Under the pieces are notes generated by a model. It made no database searches and was not told where the DNA came from. It worked only from the letters and a program-made list of their open reading frames with translations. A stretch of 64,000 nucleotides of DNA from Beta vulgaris subsp. vulgaris. Lineage: Eukaryota; Streptophyta; Magnoliopsida; Caryophyllales; Amaranthaceae. Below, piece after piece: positions 37,948 to 52,132 of the stretch. Each line of letters starts with the position of its first letter. Position 1 is the first letter of the stretch. Location: the NCBI RefSeq assembly GCF_026745355.1, contig NC_079209.1, forward strand, positions 36,644,200 through 36,708,199, read 5' to 3'. The translations under genes and the position numbers were made by a program.

Positions 37948-38914
37948 TTGGATCATAATTGTTTGGATCATAATTGAATCATGTTGTTCCCTTTTGATTA
38001 TTTAATTACTTTATGAGGACCGAGTGAGGGCCTTATTTGGTAAGTTGATTATTACACAAATGAAAGGTTGGTTGTTGACTAGGTTCAACAAATAAAGAAA
38101 GATTATGGATTAAAGTTGGAATTAATATTAAGTTATTAAGTTGTTTATTGATCACCTTATCTAATCATAAGATAAAAATGGAAGCTTATGATTGTTTGAT
38201 GATTATAATATTTCTTCTATGTGTGAGTCATAACAAGGAATAAATTATTGATCATGTAAAGTGAAATGTGAATAGTAATAGCTTTAGACATGTGCACGTC
38301 TGAAGTGTTGGACAAGTATGAATTGGAGTACATGGTGGTTGTGAAGTAATTAAATTATTCCATCTAAAGTAATTAAATTATTGCTTGTGAAGTTTAGCTC
38401 AGTAAAACGTGTCTGCAAGGTATTATTTACTTATATTTTTTTATTAGTATCATGTTAGGATTGTTTATTTACTATGTAGTACTCAGCTTTGCTGATTACG
38501 TGCTTTGTGTGTGTTTGTTGATCATGACTACGCCTTATTGATCATGTGATGACCCTCTTAATGAGCAGTCTCTAGGGATCAATAGTGTATCGTCCATCTA
38601 TAGGTTTGAAGATGATGCATCATGGGTTCGTGATTGGAGAGCTTATGTAGATTATTTTATCATACTTTGACTTTTATTTTTCGTAATTGGCTATTGTCGT
38701 TAAAGTTGACTTTTGAGTTTGACTTTAACTTTGTTTGTTTGAATTTTTAGAGTTGACTTTTTGGTTGACTAAGTTTATTTATTATGTTTTCCGCTGCGAA
38801 ATTTTGAATAAGCCGATACGTTATCACACGGGCGATAATGCTTTGATAATTCTCCAAGTTTTATATTAAAAAGGTATTTTGAAAAATAGAGAATTATTGG
38901 GTTGTTACACTCGA

Positions 38915-39715
38915 GCCCTTAACTTCTCAATATATCCATTACCGACTAGACAAACTTGTTCATGAATATTTTAATTTGGAATATTTTATTGAAGAACTAG
39001 ACTATTATTTTGGTATTTTATCATTTTAAAACTGAAAAAACAGGCGTAATAAAATGTGAGTAAAAAAAATATTGCAAACTCTTAATACATTTAAGACCTA
39101 TTTCAGACACATTTTGGATCCGAGTAAGGACCCAAAATTTTCAGTCCCTATGGGTTTGGATCCAAATAACTATTTATGGGTCTGGGTCTGAGGACCCGCG
39201 AGACCCATTAAATTTGGTTAAGGGTACAATGTTTTAAGACCTTGTGATCATGAGTTTGGCTGCACTCGCTCCAAATCCGACACGTGTCCATCTTTACACC
39301 TGATAATCATCATCGCTCATAAACATCACCATGATAAAAATCAAAGTATGCCTTTTCTCAACAAAAAAAACAACTTAGTGTTTTTTTATTCGACATACCA
39401 TTGGTTTTCTAGTTTAAGTTGAGCAATTTGATCTAAATTATGTACAAATAAATGAACGTGCTGATATAAATTTCTGAGGGTCATTTAATTAATTCAATCT
39501 CCTTATATTTTTTTGATTGAAGTTACCGAAAATATTTTCATGATTTAGATTATTAACATAATATTGAAACTGTAAATATTTCATGTATAGTAACTAGCTC
39601 CTTGCGCATATTGTCTTTCTTTTCATGTATATTATTTACTTTATGTTTTTCACCTTGTATATTTTTACTAATCAAGACCTAAATAAAATGTTCCAATGTT
39701 AATGTAGAATAATTT
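38915..39715. other. Unrecognised intergenic DNA
   Basis: AT-rich sequence between two LTR insertions. The first bases (CCCTTAACTTCTCAATATAT) would directly follow AAGTGACTCAAATCCTCGA from the left side of the solo LTR before it inserted. No ORF or repeat end found. Confidence 0.5.
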
Positions 39716-39830
39716 TGTAATATCCCGTAATTTTAGAACTCCTAAATAATTATTTTCTGCAAATAATGAAATTCATGATTTTTTCCATTTCAAATTATAA
39801 TTATTATTTTAATATTTTATTTATTACTTA

Positions 39831-39872
<42 letters not shown>

Positions 39873-42800
39873 TAATAAAAAATTCTATTTTGAAGCAAAC
39901 ATCTTGCGAAGAGATTGTTTCCAAATAATTTCGTCAGTTTTATCAAGCAAATCTGTCAAATTGATTGCTCAATCAATTACCACCCCAAAATCTTCTCAAT
40001 CAAATTTAAACTTTCCCCCTTTGTGTCAATCAGATCTCCTTCCTTCTTGAATTTTTCCTCTCTTCCTCTACTAGGACTATAAATACCGGACTTCTACACC
40101 ACTTTCAAGCATCATTTTCGTTTCGAAATTCAGTAGGTAAGAAAACATTTCACATCACCATATTTTTGAGGAGAAAATAAAATATGAAAGAGAGTTAGTG
40201 GTGTTGTACCGCCGCTGCTACCACTAGTACATCGGACTGGCCGACTGATCCTCTTCTCTTTATTCTTCTTTACCTTCTTTCTTCTTTCTCTCTCCTCTGG
40301 TCTTTGTTTTTATTTTTTCGAAAGAAAACTAGTTCTGTAGAACCAGAAAGGTTTTCTTTTTTCTTTGCAACTTTAATTGTTTTACTTGTTTTACTTTTTG
40401 ATTTTTGAAGCCCTTCCACGTATCTCATGGTTTCAAGACAATAATGAGTTGTCATTTTATTTTTTTTTTTTTTTTTTTGTTTTTCTTTTTCCTTTTTTTT
40501 TGGTCACTAGTTTCTTTCTTCTGTTTTTAAGCAATTAACTCTATATAACTTTTGACTCTTCAAATATTTTAATAAAACTTTTATAATATTGTTATCCTTC
40601 AACTTAACAACTTAGTAATTTTCGGATATTACATAGGACTAATTTAGTTCATTTACTTACTATTATAGACGGAGATTTTGTAGAAGGAGCTTTCTAGGGG
40701 TGACTTTATTATTCGTATCTGCGCTACTTGAGGTAATTTTGATGTTCATCGTACTCTATTTTTTTTTCAAACGATTATCAATGTGATTGTATGATTATGT
40801 GGTTATGTATGTAACAAACAATTTATAGACTAATGTCATAAATTTATGAGTTAGTAATTACTATTATAAGAGTATGATTCTCATAATACTATGAAACTAG
40901 AGTATGTTATTATAATTTTGGTAATAGTATAAATTTATTATAATCATGTGATTTATTTGGAACAAAGATTACTAAAGTATTAGTATGTGAATATTCTTGT
41001 AGAGAACCTATATGACTAGAGTATGTTATATGTTAAAACAACTTGTGGAATTGCAGGTTTATCAACTTGAGAACTTGTGTTTATTTTGACCTTTTAATAA
41101 AAACTAAGGAGGGTAATCAATGAAGCCCGAAAAGGTGTTGAACAGGTTGCCCTATATGATGGTATAACTATCTATAGGTTGATTACTATATACGTGTAAC
41201 ACCCCGATAATTCTCTCTTTTTAGAAAATACTTTCATAATATACAAGTCGAGAATTACCCAAGTATTATCGCCCGTGTGATAACGTATCGGCTTATTCAG
41301 AATTTTGCAGCGGAAAACAATTAACTAAACTTTAAGTTTATTAAAACTCAATAAGTGAATAACAAATGTTTAGGACTTAAACAAACCAACTTAAATAACT
41401 CAACCAATTGAAATAAAACATGTTCTTAAGAATGCAGAAATTAAACTATGCTAGATACACAGTCTCTCCACTCCAGATTCCCGATGATGCACATCTGCGA
41501 ACCTGTAATGTCAATGCTATATCGACTCTGCTCACCATGAGGATCGTCACAGGATCAATAAGGCAAAGCCATGATCACAATCACAAACAAAGCACGTAAT
41601 CAGCAAAGCTGAGTACTACATACCAAAACATAAACATTCCTAACATGATACTAAATAATAACGTGTAGGAATAAATAATAAATAATCATATAATAATCTG
41701 CAGGCAACTTTTACTAAGCTAAACTCAAAACATCTTTTTATTACTTTAATGGAATAGTTATTGGACTATGAGTTGTCCTACCAACCAGCCTTCATTACGA
41801 AGACGATATCGATGAACCTTTGACTAAAAAGAGGAATGGGGATCAACCATCCTCGAAAAGCTATGGCACGCTCACCATAACCCCAACTCCCAACGTCCAA
41901 CTCTAGACGTGCACCAGTCTAGAATCTACAACTATTCTCGTTTCACTTTACGTTAATTACCAATTATTACTTGTCATGACACCACACATACAAGCAACAC
42001 TTAAATAATCAAAACATCACAAATGGCTTCTTTTATCTTAGGATTTAATAAGTGATCGCAATTTACAATCCAAAATTACTTCCTTTAATCCAATCCATTT
42101 TAATTGTTGAACCTAGCCAACAAACCATCTTACCTTTATATAGGCATACTTCCAACTTACCAAATAACGTCCACAGTCCTCATAAGATAATAAAATAATA
42201 CTCATCAAAGAATACATGAACAACATGATTCAATTTCTCTATAACGTATATCAATTCATCATACGAATTAATAAATAACTTCCTTTTCATGCTTGCATCA
42301 AATAATCCATACAAACATACAATCCAGTACTCAAAATAAATCTCAATTCACATGCTTGCACACAGGTATAAAACATGTAATAATCAAATACTAGAAATCA
42401 TATATATATATGAACATAATAAGTTCATATACATGATACTAAAAATCTCTTTAAACATGATACTAATCACATAGCACGCAATTATGTACGTACCTCGCGT
42501 AAACTAGCCTGTAGGCCACTTTTATTTCTCTAAAAGTTCCCTACGAATTATTCTCTGTCTAGAAAACAACAAAATCGAAATTAACAACCTTAAATAAAAA
42601 TTACAGCAACTTTAAATAATTTAAAACCCCCTTTAAATACGTTTAAAAGTCGATTTTAATATCAAAACTTGAATGATTTTTAATTCCTAGCATAGTACTA
42701 CCATACTAGCAATTAAAAACTCTATAAATAAACCCTTTATGAAATTACAGCAACTTTAATAATTAATAAACCTCCTTAAAACATGTATAACATACTTAAA

Positions 42801-42991
42801 ATCATATTCTAAGTTAATCTCATAATGCTACTATGGTTTTCTAGCAATTTAAAACCCTAAAAACTCATGTTTTCATGATTAAAACTAAGAATCTAATCAT
42901 AATAACAAATCTGAAATTTTTCTTATATTATAAACTATAGATAACAGAAATTACTTTTTTTTTAAAAAAAAAAAAGGCAAGACAAACTAGG

Positions 42992-45900
42992 CTAGCCTCT
43001 CTCATGAGACCAACCTAAGGCATCCTTTCGGATGATAGAGAGGAGAGCCGAATCCCGAGTCTCCCTCGAAAGAAAAAGATTAGGGCATAAGTGCCCCTTG
43101 TGCGCCATAAAATCCGCCGCTCCATTAGCTTCCCTAAAGCAGTGGTTGATTATCACCCTATCAAACCTGCGCAAGTCAACATCAGCATCCAGACACCAAA
43201 GAATGAATTTCCCATGGGATCTCCCACAACTTTCTAAGAGAATTGATAACAGACAGGTTGTCGCCTTCAATGTGTATATTTTTGATACCAATACTCAAAG
43301 CTGCCTTAATACCTTCCCTCATACCCCAAGCCTCAGCTTTAAGGATAGAGCAAGACTTAAAAAGACGCTTAGCACCTAATAGTAACGACTTACCCTGACT
43401 ATCCCGAATGATAAACCCAAACGACGAATCACCATTACCCGTTTGGACCCATCAAAATTGAGCTTAGCCACAGAAACTTCAGGAGCCGACCACCAAACAT
43501 CAACCAAACGACGGCCCAATCTAGCCTGCTGAGATCCGAAATTCGAAAAGGAAAGAGAGGAGGGAGGAACCTCCTCCTTCGAATCAACAAACCAAACCTT
43601 AGCAAAATTCTGGACTAAAGAGACAATTTTGAACACCGAAACCCCCTCATTATGGAAAATAACCCGATTCCTATTGAACCAAACAAACCACCAACAAATT
43701 GACAACTTACAAAATGATCACGAGACATAGAAGAACGCAACCCACCTAAAATACTCACAATGTCACTAGACTGGTCAACACAAGGAATCAGAGGCCAATC
43801 CCCTGAAGCATTTAAAGAGAAGGCCACATCCTGTAAAACAGGACACCCCAAAGAGAACATGGAAAGAGTCCTCACAATGAAAGCTGCACAAATCACACTC
43901 CTGTGGAAAAAAAACATGACTCTTCTCAAGACGCGCTTTAGTCGAGAGGCCATCCATACAAATTTTCCACAAGAAAAACTTAATCTTAGGAGGAATAGGC
44001 AGATCCCAAATCCAAAGAAATTTAACATGATCCGGGGGATGAAGCCCTAGACCTTGAGCCAGCCTAGCACCTGATCGAACAGAATACACCCCATCCGGAG
44101 AAAGCCCCCACACCTGCTTATCAGCCATCACAGACGAAGGGATAAAAATCTCGGAGATATCCAGCAGCACATACTCCGGGACCACTCCACGAAGCAACTC
44201 AACATCCCATGAATTAGAAAGGGAAATAAAAGAGTTAACACAAATACGATCCATGTCAGGCGGAATAGGAAGGACATTCGCTAAAGGGAAAGGATAAACC
44301 CAATTGTCATGCCAAAAGGAAATAGAGGCGCCATCACCCACCACCCATCGCAAACCTTTCTTAAAGAGGGGCCGAAGCTTCAAAAGATTGCGCCACTACC
44401 AGGACACAATCGACAACGGAGAGTAACTCCAAAGAGAGTCCGACTTAAGATATTTCTTAGAAACCAAGGAGACCTAATTATTATTAGGATCAGAGATAAT
44501 CCGCCATAATAATTTCGTCTGCAAAGCAACATTATTTATGTTGGCCTTACGAATGCCAGACCACCAAAGCACTTTGGTTGACAAACTTTATCCCACCCAA
44601 TAAGGTTTGCTGATTTACAATCCGGGGATTTGTTCCACAAAAAAATCCTATTTATCTTATCAAGATCCTGAAGCACCCCCCCCCCCCGGGGCGAGAAAAA
44701 CTTTGCATCATAAAAGAAGATTTAGCAGCCAAATTAGCTTGGACCAACACAGCACGACCAGCATGAGATAAAGAATTTGCCTTCCATTTCGTTAGCTGCA
44801 ACATCGAATTCTCAACAACTTCAGAGAAAGTGGTCTTATTAACCCTATCAGAGATGATCAGACAACCGAGATATTTACCCAGACAAAGAGAATGAGACAC
44901 AGATAAAATATCTTGAAACGCAGAGAGGCCTCCTCGGGAACATTTTTGAACATTGAAATGAGGACTTATGGAAATTAACAAGCTGACCTAAAATATGACA
45001 ATAATGATCAAGTACCCCTTTAATGGCAATGTAGCTTTCCTGAGTTGCCTGAACAAAGATCATTGTGTCATCAGCAAATGTAAGAAATGGGATTCGCAAA
45101 CCAGCCCTGCCAACCTTAATACCAATCAAATTATTAGGAGAGGAGCTGTGGGCCTGATGAGAACGAGCCAAAAGTTCAGCACACAGAATGAATAAGTACG
45201 GAGACAAAGGGTCACCCTGCCGAATGCCACGAGAAGGAATAAACTGGTCACCAGGGACCCCATTAACCAGGACGGCAAACGAAACAGACGCTAAACATTG
45301 TTCAATCCACCCAATCCACCTCGGGTGAAAGCCAAATTTCTGAAGCATCGCGAGAATAAAGCTCCATTCCAACCTATCATAGGCCTTTTCCATATCTAAT
45401 TTGATTGCAAGCCATCCAGACTGACCCCCTTTGTTTTTGAAAGAGTGAAAAATCTCATGAGCAATCAAAATATTGTCTTGAATTATCCTATCAGGAACAA
45501 AAGCCCCTTGAAAAGGATGGATTAATTTCCCAAGGCATACCTTCAATCTATTAGCCATAATTTTTGCGATTATTTTATAGATAGTAGAGCATAAACTAAT
45601 GGGACGAAAATGATTTGCCGAAGACGGGTTATCAATTTTAGGGATGAGAGTAATAAATGCATGGTTAATCTCCTTGAGCATTTTCCTCGAAAAGAAAAAT
45701 GCTTTAATCGCTTTAGTAACTGAATTACCTACCAAGGACCAATACTTCTGGAAAAAGAAAGGAGGAAAACCATCGGGACCAGGCGTTTTATCCGGCGCCA
45801 AATCAAAAACAGCCGCTTTAATTTCATTATCTGAAACTGGACGAATTAGACAATTATTATCGTCCTCCGAAATAATTGGGTCAATCAAAGTAAAATCACT

Positions 45901-47171
45901 ATCCAAATCAAAACCACACGAGGGATTGGACGTGAATCGGTCTGCAAACTCAGATGTAATTTCGAGGGCAATTTGGAGAGGGTTAGAAATCCAAATACCT
46001 GAACTAGAACAAAAAGATTTAATTTGGTTACGATTTCGGCGAATGGACGCTGAGGCATGGAAATAAGCAGTATTAGCATCACCTTGCTCCCAAAATGTTT
46101 CTTTAGATGTTTGTTTCCAGTAAGAAGATTGAAACGCAAACAATTTACGACGTTTAGCAAGAAGGGATTCTTGTCGTGTCATTAAACGTGAATTGGAAGG
46201 ATCTAACAGAAGATCATTTTGAATCAGAGTTAGAGAAGCATCTACAACTTTAACTTGACGAAAAATATTACCAAATTTATACCTGTTCCATTCCTTAGCT
46301 TTTGACTTGAGAAGTTTACACTTTTGAACTAAACAGTACATATATGAACAGTGAAACTTAGTACACCAAGTTTTTTTAACAAGACAATCAAAATCTTTAC
46401 GTAAACACCACATTTTCTAGAAAACGAAAAGGTGGAGCCTTAGATTGCTTCAACATATTAAGATAAAGAGAAATTGGACAATGATCCGATGACGTAAATA
46501 TGTGATTAACTATCGAAGCAGCAGGAAAAAGATCCAGCCACCCCAGAGATACAATCGCTTTATCAAGACGCTCCAAAACATTGTTAGGTCCACTACGCTT
46601 CTTCCGCTAGGTAAAAGCTTGACCTACAAATGGTAATTCAATAGCAGCGGTAGAACTACAAATACTTAAGAATCGGGCAATCCGGTTAACAGTAAAAGGG
46701 GCGCCCCCTAATTTATCAGAACTCGAGCTAAGTTCATTTAAGTCCCCAATAATAATAAATGGAAGAGAGGAGGAATTAGCAAAGGAGGAAACCTCCTCCC
46801 AAAATTCATCTTTTGCATTTGCATGGGGAGGGGCATAAATAAAAATAACTAGAAACTGAATGTCCGAAATTAGATACTTAATAGAACAAGCAATAAAACG
46901 AGAAGATTTACTAATAACAGATAATAAAAAAGGATTAGAAACATCATCCTTCCAAAGCAACCACACACCACCCGCAAAACCCTGGGTTGGGACAAAATCA
47001 CAAAAACGGAACCCAACTTTTTTCAAGCAACTATCAAAGGGGGGGGGGGAGGGGAGATTTAGTCTCACACAACATCATGATACTTATATTATTTACAAGA
47101 CAAAAGGATTTAACTTCCTCTAGGGCATTAGGCCTCCTACAGCCCCTAATATTCCAACAGCCTACAGACAT
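42992..47171 (-). pseudogene. LINE ORF2: endonuclease, reverse transcriptase, RNase H
   Basis: The start at 47171 reads MSVGCWNIRGCRRPNALEEV with the endonuclease WNIRG and, further on, MLCETKS. A C-run at 47038-47051 causes a frame problem. The endonuclease continues to IIIGDLNELSSSSDKLGG (47068-46607), where a stop occurs. RT (46413-44875, 512 residues in one frame) contains ALITLIPK-type text (FITLIPKIDNPSSANHFRPI), LDMEKAYDRLEWSFI, GIRQGDPLSPYLFILCAELL and the catalytic FADDTM. A second stretch of C's near 44679 breaks the frame. Then come the RT-associated zinc finger (FLWKICMDGLSTKARLEKSH, near 43900) and RNase H (KLNFDGS; ends AADFMAHKGHLCPNLFLSRE). It would copy LINE RNA at the target site; this copy is inactive. 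Confidence 0.88.
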
Positions 47172-47633
47172 ATATTAACAAAAACCATCCGAAACCAGCA
47201 TACTATTCAAGCTTTGGATCTCTTCAGGATTGAAGATGCAGAATCATCCTCAATACTCTTCCTGCGCTTGGTAGAACTAGACATGGAAGTGGGTTCCACA
47301 AGGAGCCTCGCTCAACATCTAACGCCTCAATATTCGTAACCAATGAGCTTTCAGAATTGATAGAATGAAATGATTGCCCAGGTTGAGTATGATACTCCTG
47401 AATAAACTCACCTTCATCATTAAGCACAAGAGTAGCATTCTCAACCCCAGAATCATACAGAGAGGGATCAATAAACCGAGGGACCTCAGAGGTGTCCAGA
47501 GGGGCAAACTGATTTGCATCAAAAAATTCCGAAGGAAAAACTACCTGGAGAGGCATTGGAGATAGAACCATAGCATGAGACAAAGATGGAGCATGACACC
47601 CTGCACCCACACTTCCACCAAGGGGAGCAAGCT

Positions 47634-49340
47634 TGATAAGAGGTTTTTAGTGTGTCGTTAAAGCACTAAGAATCGCTTTCCAAACAATATTTATAAGTCC
47701 TAACAAGCAATTACTAAGAGAATAGTAAGGGCAAGTTAAGGGTCGATCCACAGGGAAAAGGGATTGATTAAAGTCTATCAAGTCCAGACTACCTAATTGA
47801 AAGGTATTTGGGGTTTTGAAAGATGTTTGGTAACAATTAAGACTAACTATCAACTAGAACAAGCAAATATCGAGAGTTTAAATATCAAATAAAAGACACT
47901 AGAGTTAAGGTTACTAGTATGAATAAGAACGGATAATGATTGTTAATGCGATTGTGAAGCAACAAAGACATTATGCAAGGTTAATTCTCCTCTAAAATAC
48001 TCGAGTCCTCTCTCGAATGGTCCTCAAGAGTAATCACTTAATCAATCAACTAAATCCTCTCTCGAATGGTCTTTAGTTAATTGATTAAGAGATTCAATAA
48101 GTTTGGAAAACCCCTAATGAAGGATCCCCTTAATTTCATCCAATATCTTGGATAGAAATTAAGTTGATTCTTGGGGATGATAAAAGAGTTCAAAATCCGA
48201 TTTAAGAACATTTGAAATCAAAATACCAAAGTATAAATGTGATCAATATCTATCCTAAGGTCTCAAAACACCAAGATCAATGCATAACTTTCCATACATC
48301 ACAATCACATCAACATCATATTTAAAACCCTAATTCATACTTTCACCCTAACCCTAGATTATGAAACTACTCACTAATCATGGAGTTAAAGCAATTAAAC
48401 AAAGAATCTATGACTAATCTAAGGCTAAACATGATTAAGTAATGATTAAACTAATGTAAATCGCAATTAAACTAAGAGAATAAAGATCTAGAAAAATCAA
48501 AAGCAAGAACAAAGACGGAAAGAATGAAATAAAACTATAACTTTGAATTGAATTGAATGAAAAGTACCTTGAATGTCAATCGAATCACAAACTATGATCA
48601 CTAATCTCAATATCCAATGAAACTAAAGTTTTTCTCTCTAATATAAAACCCTAAAATATTTTGAAAACTAGAATGAAAGCGTAAGTCTTCGAAATAAAAA
48701 AAACTCGTTTAATGAAGCCACGAGCTCATTTTCCGGAAACGACTGGTGCGGGCGCACAAGATGAGGTGCGGGCCACCAACAGAGGGGGCGCACCAAATCA
48801 GGTGCGGGCGCACCTCACCCTTCTGCCTCAAACTGGGCAGTTCAATTTAAAATGATCATAACTTCTTCTTTTCATTTCCAAATCAAGCTTATGACCAGTC
48901 GTTGGAAAGATATCGAAACGAGCTTTCACCTCCAACTGAATTACCTTCATCCGATTTTGGTTTGAAAGTTATGTCCATTTGAAGTTCTCCGTTCAAGATT
49001 TCATTGTGCAATGTGCTCCTTTGTGCGAGCGGACATGGGGAATGGTGCAAGCGCACCATTTATCAATGTGTGCTTTGTTTTCATTGCTACCTTTTCCAAC
49101 TTTACAAATCGTAGCCATCTTAGTAGTTTCACCTATATCAAGAACAGAAAACAAGGTGAAAGCAAATGTACTAGAAATTCGGTCAAAAATGACTAAAATC
49201 TAGCAAAATATCACTATGATCAAGTATGATCAAGTGAATGAATAGAAGGGGAAAGGGAGAATAAAGAGGAAGAAAGGGGAGAAAGAGGATCAAAATGAGC
49301 TAAAAGGAGTCCATAAAGTACGTTTGAAACACACTTATCA
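47634..49340 (-). repeat. 3' LTR of the gag-only element
   Basis: Pairs with 52133-53858. It has a GC-rich palindrome cluster at about 48745-48825 that is partly decayed compared with the partner, and small scattered indels. Confidence 0.9.
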
Positions 49341-51428
49341 AACTCCCCCAAGCTTAGCGTTTTGCTTGTCCTCAAGTAAACCAAGAGTGAGAATGAAGGA
49401 AAGAAGAAGAAAAAGAGAATAAAAAGAAAAGGGAAACATGCAACAAACTAACCTAAATGCTCTAAATGCAAGGTTACAAACATGACATGCAAGCTAAATG
49501 AGTTCATAGCAAGATTTAGGAGACCAACCAAACACAAGAGGGATGATGATTAGGAAGCACAAGAGTGACTCTAAGGCTCAATCCACCGATCAACCGAGTC
49601 TTTTTGAAAGAAGCTTTCCAAGAGTGATTTCTCACTCTTCTCCACTTCCAAGACCCAAGTTTGACTCCCCTAGGGATGCTCAACCATAATTGCTCGCCTC
49701 TACCACATTTTGATGACCCTTATCATGACTTGCACAAAATCTCGCCCGCCACTACTAAATCGACCAAGTCCAATCTAGAAGTAAAAGGGACTTTGTTAAG
49801 GTTGTAACGGGGCTAGGTTAAGGGTGTGGATGATAGTTTAGGAATGTGGTGCAAAAAGGGTAAGTGGAGTACAAACTAGGGGTAAATACTCCCCCAAGCT
49901 AGTCCTAACACCAATCTAATTCAAGAACTCACACATAACCTTGATTTCCACTTTGACTCTTTCACCTTTTGAACTCTTTCACTTTTTGAATATTTTTCAT
50001 TTTCTCATAAATTGCTCTTTCTTTCTTTTCTTTCAATAGAAATTCAAATGAAACACTAAGAGCTTTCTTTCTTTCTTTTATTTTTTGAAATTTTGTTAGT
50101 TTTGCAAATACTTGCATATTAACTAACTTTCAACCAAGACTCAATATCAAAACAACTCAACTCACACAAACTAGACATGCACTCCACTTTGGGAAAGTTT
50201 GGCCATGACTTATTATGAGGGTTAAGCAAAAATAGGATAGAAAGGCTCAGATGGGTTGAGAAGCGGATAATTATGCCGGTATACAAGCTTTTGGCTTTGT
50301 AGCTCCTATTTCTAGCAAAAAGAAACGCCCTAAATCATTTTCTAAAGGCTCGTCTTATGCAATCTTGGGGAGCTAAAATGCAAGTCACAAGTTAGGCGAT
50401 CAATGGTGAGGGTTGGGAATGAGTCTTACGAGGTTCTTGGCCCTCCTTCGGGATTCGTCGCACAAGGGGCAAGGCAATCCATTCATCCAACTCGCCTAAT
50501 TTCAAAGAGACTCTACCAAAAGTTATCGTTCTCAAGAGTCACTTAAAGTCACAACAGGGCTTCCAAAACCATCAAGTCTAATGTAGGGAAGGTCTTCCAA
50601 TCAAGTTATGAACACTTTTAGCCACAAATCATGCATGCAACCAAGCTATCCTAAATGCAGGAAAAAAAAATATTTTGTGTGTTTTTTTTTATAAACCTAA
50701 CATGCAAAAGCACTAAAAAGAACCTAAATGCAAAGGGAGAAAAAAATGTTGAGATGGAGAGAACACATGCTAACTAACCCCCCAAGCTTAATAAAACTCC
50801 GTCCTCGGAGTGTACAAGCAAAGAGAAAGTAAAGGATGAGGTGGGCAGAAAAACAAGCAAAAATCCTAACCAAGTCAGATAAGGAGAAAGGTCTCAACAT
50901 ACCTGGCATAAAGAGTTCTTTTAGGATAATTAGCTAGACCTTATCACTAAATAATTTGACAAAGATCTCAATAGTTTGTCATAAGCATTAGCACACATTT
51001 CACAATGGATCAAATAGGTATGATATAGATAAAGAGCATGCACAAATTTCAATGCGTCTATATGCTTACCAAGTAATGAGTGCCGGAAATAATGAAATTT
51101 CCAAGAGAATCCTGGAAAGTATGAAGAACAAACATTAAGATTCAAATAAAAAGAAGAAAACAATGAGTTCTCCTTTTGATGATCCTTGCAAATTTTAAGC
51201 TCGGCTATCCTCGATGACTTTCATTTGGGTCTTGTGAAGGTTTAAAGAGGTCAAAGGCTCTTCCAATGGTGAAACTTTGAGGCGGGAATAAGATGGGAAA
51301 GGAAGGAACTAAGTCGATTTTCCTTGAAAAAGGAATATGAAGAGAACGAGTAGAAACAAAAGTCTCATCAACTACTTTTTCAACATCATTAGACTTTATA
51401 GTGTAAGCTTTCTCAACAAATGATTCCT
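49341..51428 (-). other. Noncoding internal region of the gag-only element
   Basis: No convincing ORF. On the minus strand there are boxes with AGCTTGGGGGAG or close variants at 49341-49354 (LTR side), about 49887-49898 and about 50778-50788; the last is preceded by CCGAGGACGGAG. 49795-49900 (GGTTGTAACGGGGCTAGGTT, GGAATGTGGTGCAAAAAGGG) resembles 32195-32280 in the other Athila element. The ORFs at 50724-50909 and 50930-51163 are hydrophobic or featureless and not called. Confidence 0.6.
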
Positions 51429-51930
51429 CTACTCGGGATTCTCATCCATATCCCACTCATCATCTTCATTAGTTATGGTCATACAAGAGTGATTTTGATT
51501 ATTGATAATTTGACCCAATGTTTCAATTGATATTTTGCTAGATTCGACAATTTTGTCCATCATAGAATCACATCTCTTTAACAATGCCATATTTTCTTCA
51601 AGTGAATTAAGAATTTCAGAATAAACATGGCGTTCACAGCTAAGAGACATCTTCTAAATTTGAGAAAATGGTATTTCCATGGTCCCACTCATAAGTATCT
51701 CTAGACAACCACCCAAAGAAACTCCATGCTTCATCAAAGTGTTGGAATCGAAATTCACCATTAAACATAGACTCCACAATTTCTCTTGTATGCATATTCA
51801 AACCATCATATATCACCTCACACATCTCCCAAATCTCAAGTCTATACTTAGTTAGAAGAGTGTTCTCAAATCTCTGATAATAATTCCAAAATGGTTCATC
51901 CTCATATTGAGGAAAAAAGAAGTTCGTCAT
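51429..51930 (-). pseudogene. Gag-like fragment of the gag-only element
   Basis: The frame starting at 51930 (MTNFFFPQYEDEPFWNYYQR) reads on through LEIWEMCEVIYDGLNMHTRE, IVESMFNGEFRFQHFDEAWS and FFGWLSRDTYEWD, which parallels the C-terminal capsid part of Athila-type gag (Y-x-G-L, then an M-x-G-x-F motif, then E-A-W). A second frame (51650-51429) with CERHVYSEILNSLEENMALL overlaps its end and may be the continuation after a frameshift or a separate small protein. No zinc knuckle was found. Confidence 0.6.
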
Positions 51931-52132
51931 TTTTTGGAATTCTCTTTAAAAAAAATTTAAAAAAAATTATGTACAAAACCCTAGACTCATATAAACAGCA
52001 CTTACCACATAAAAAAAAAGAAAAAAAAAACCAATAAAGAAAAGTAAAAAAAAAAAAAAAAAATCAATTAAGCAATTTCAAACTTAAAAAACTTCAATCA
52101 ATAGCATAATTTCCCCGGCCACGGCGCCATTT

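Noticed and set aside
48979..49203. 74-aa plus-strand frame also present at 53401-53664
   Set aside because: Its duplication simply reflects the two LTRs of the gag-only element; it is not coding in the element's direction.
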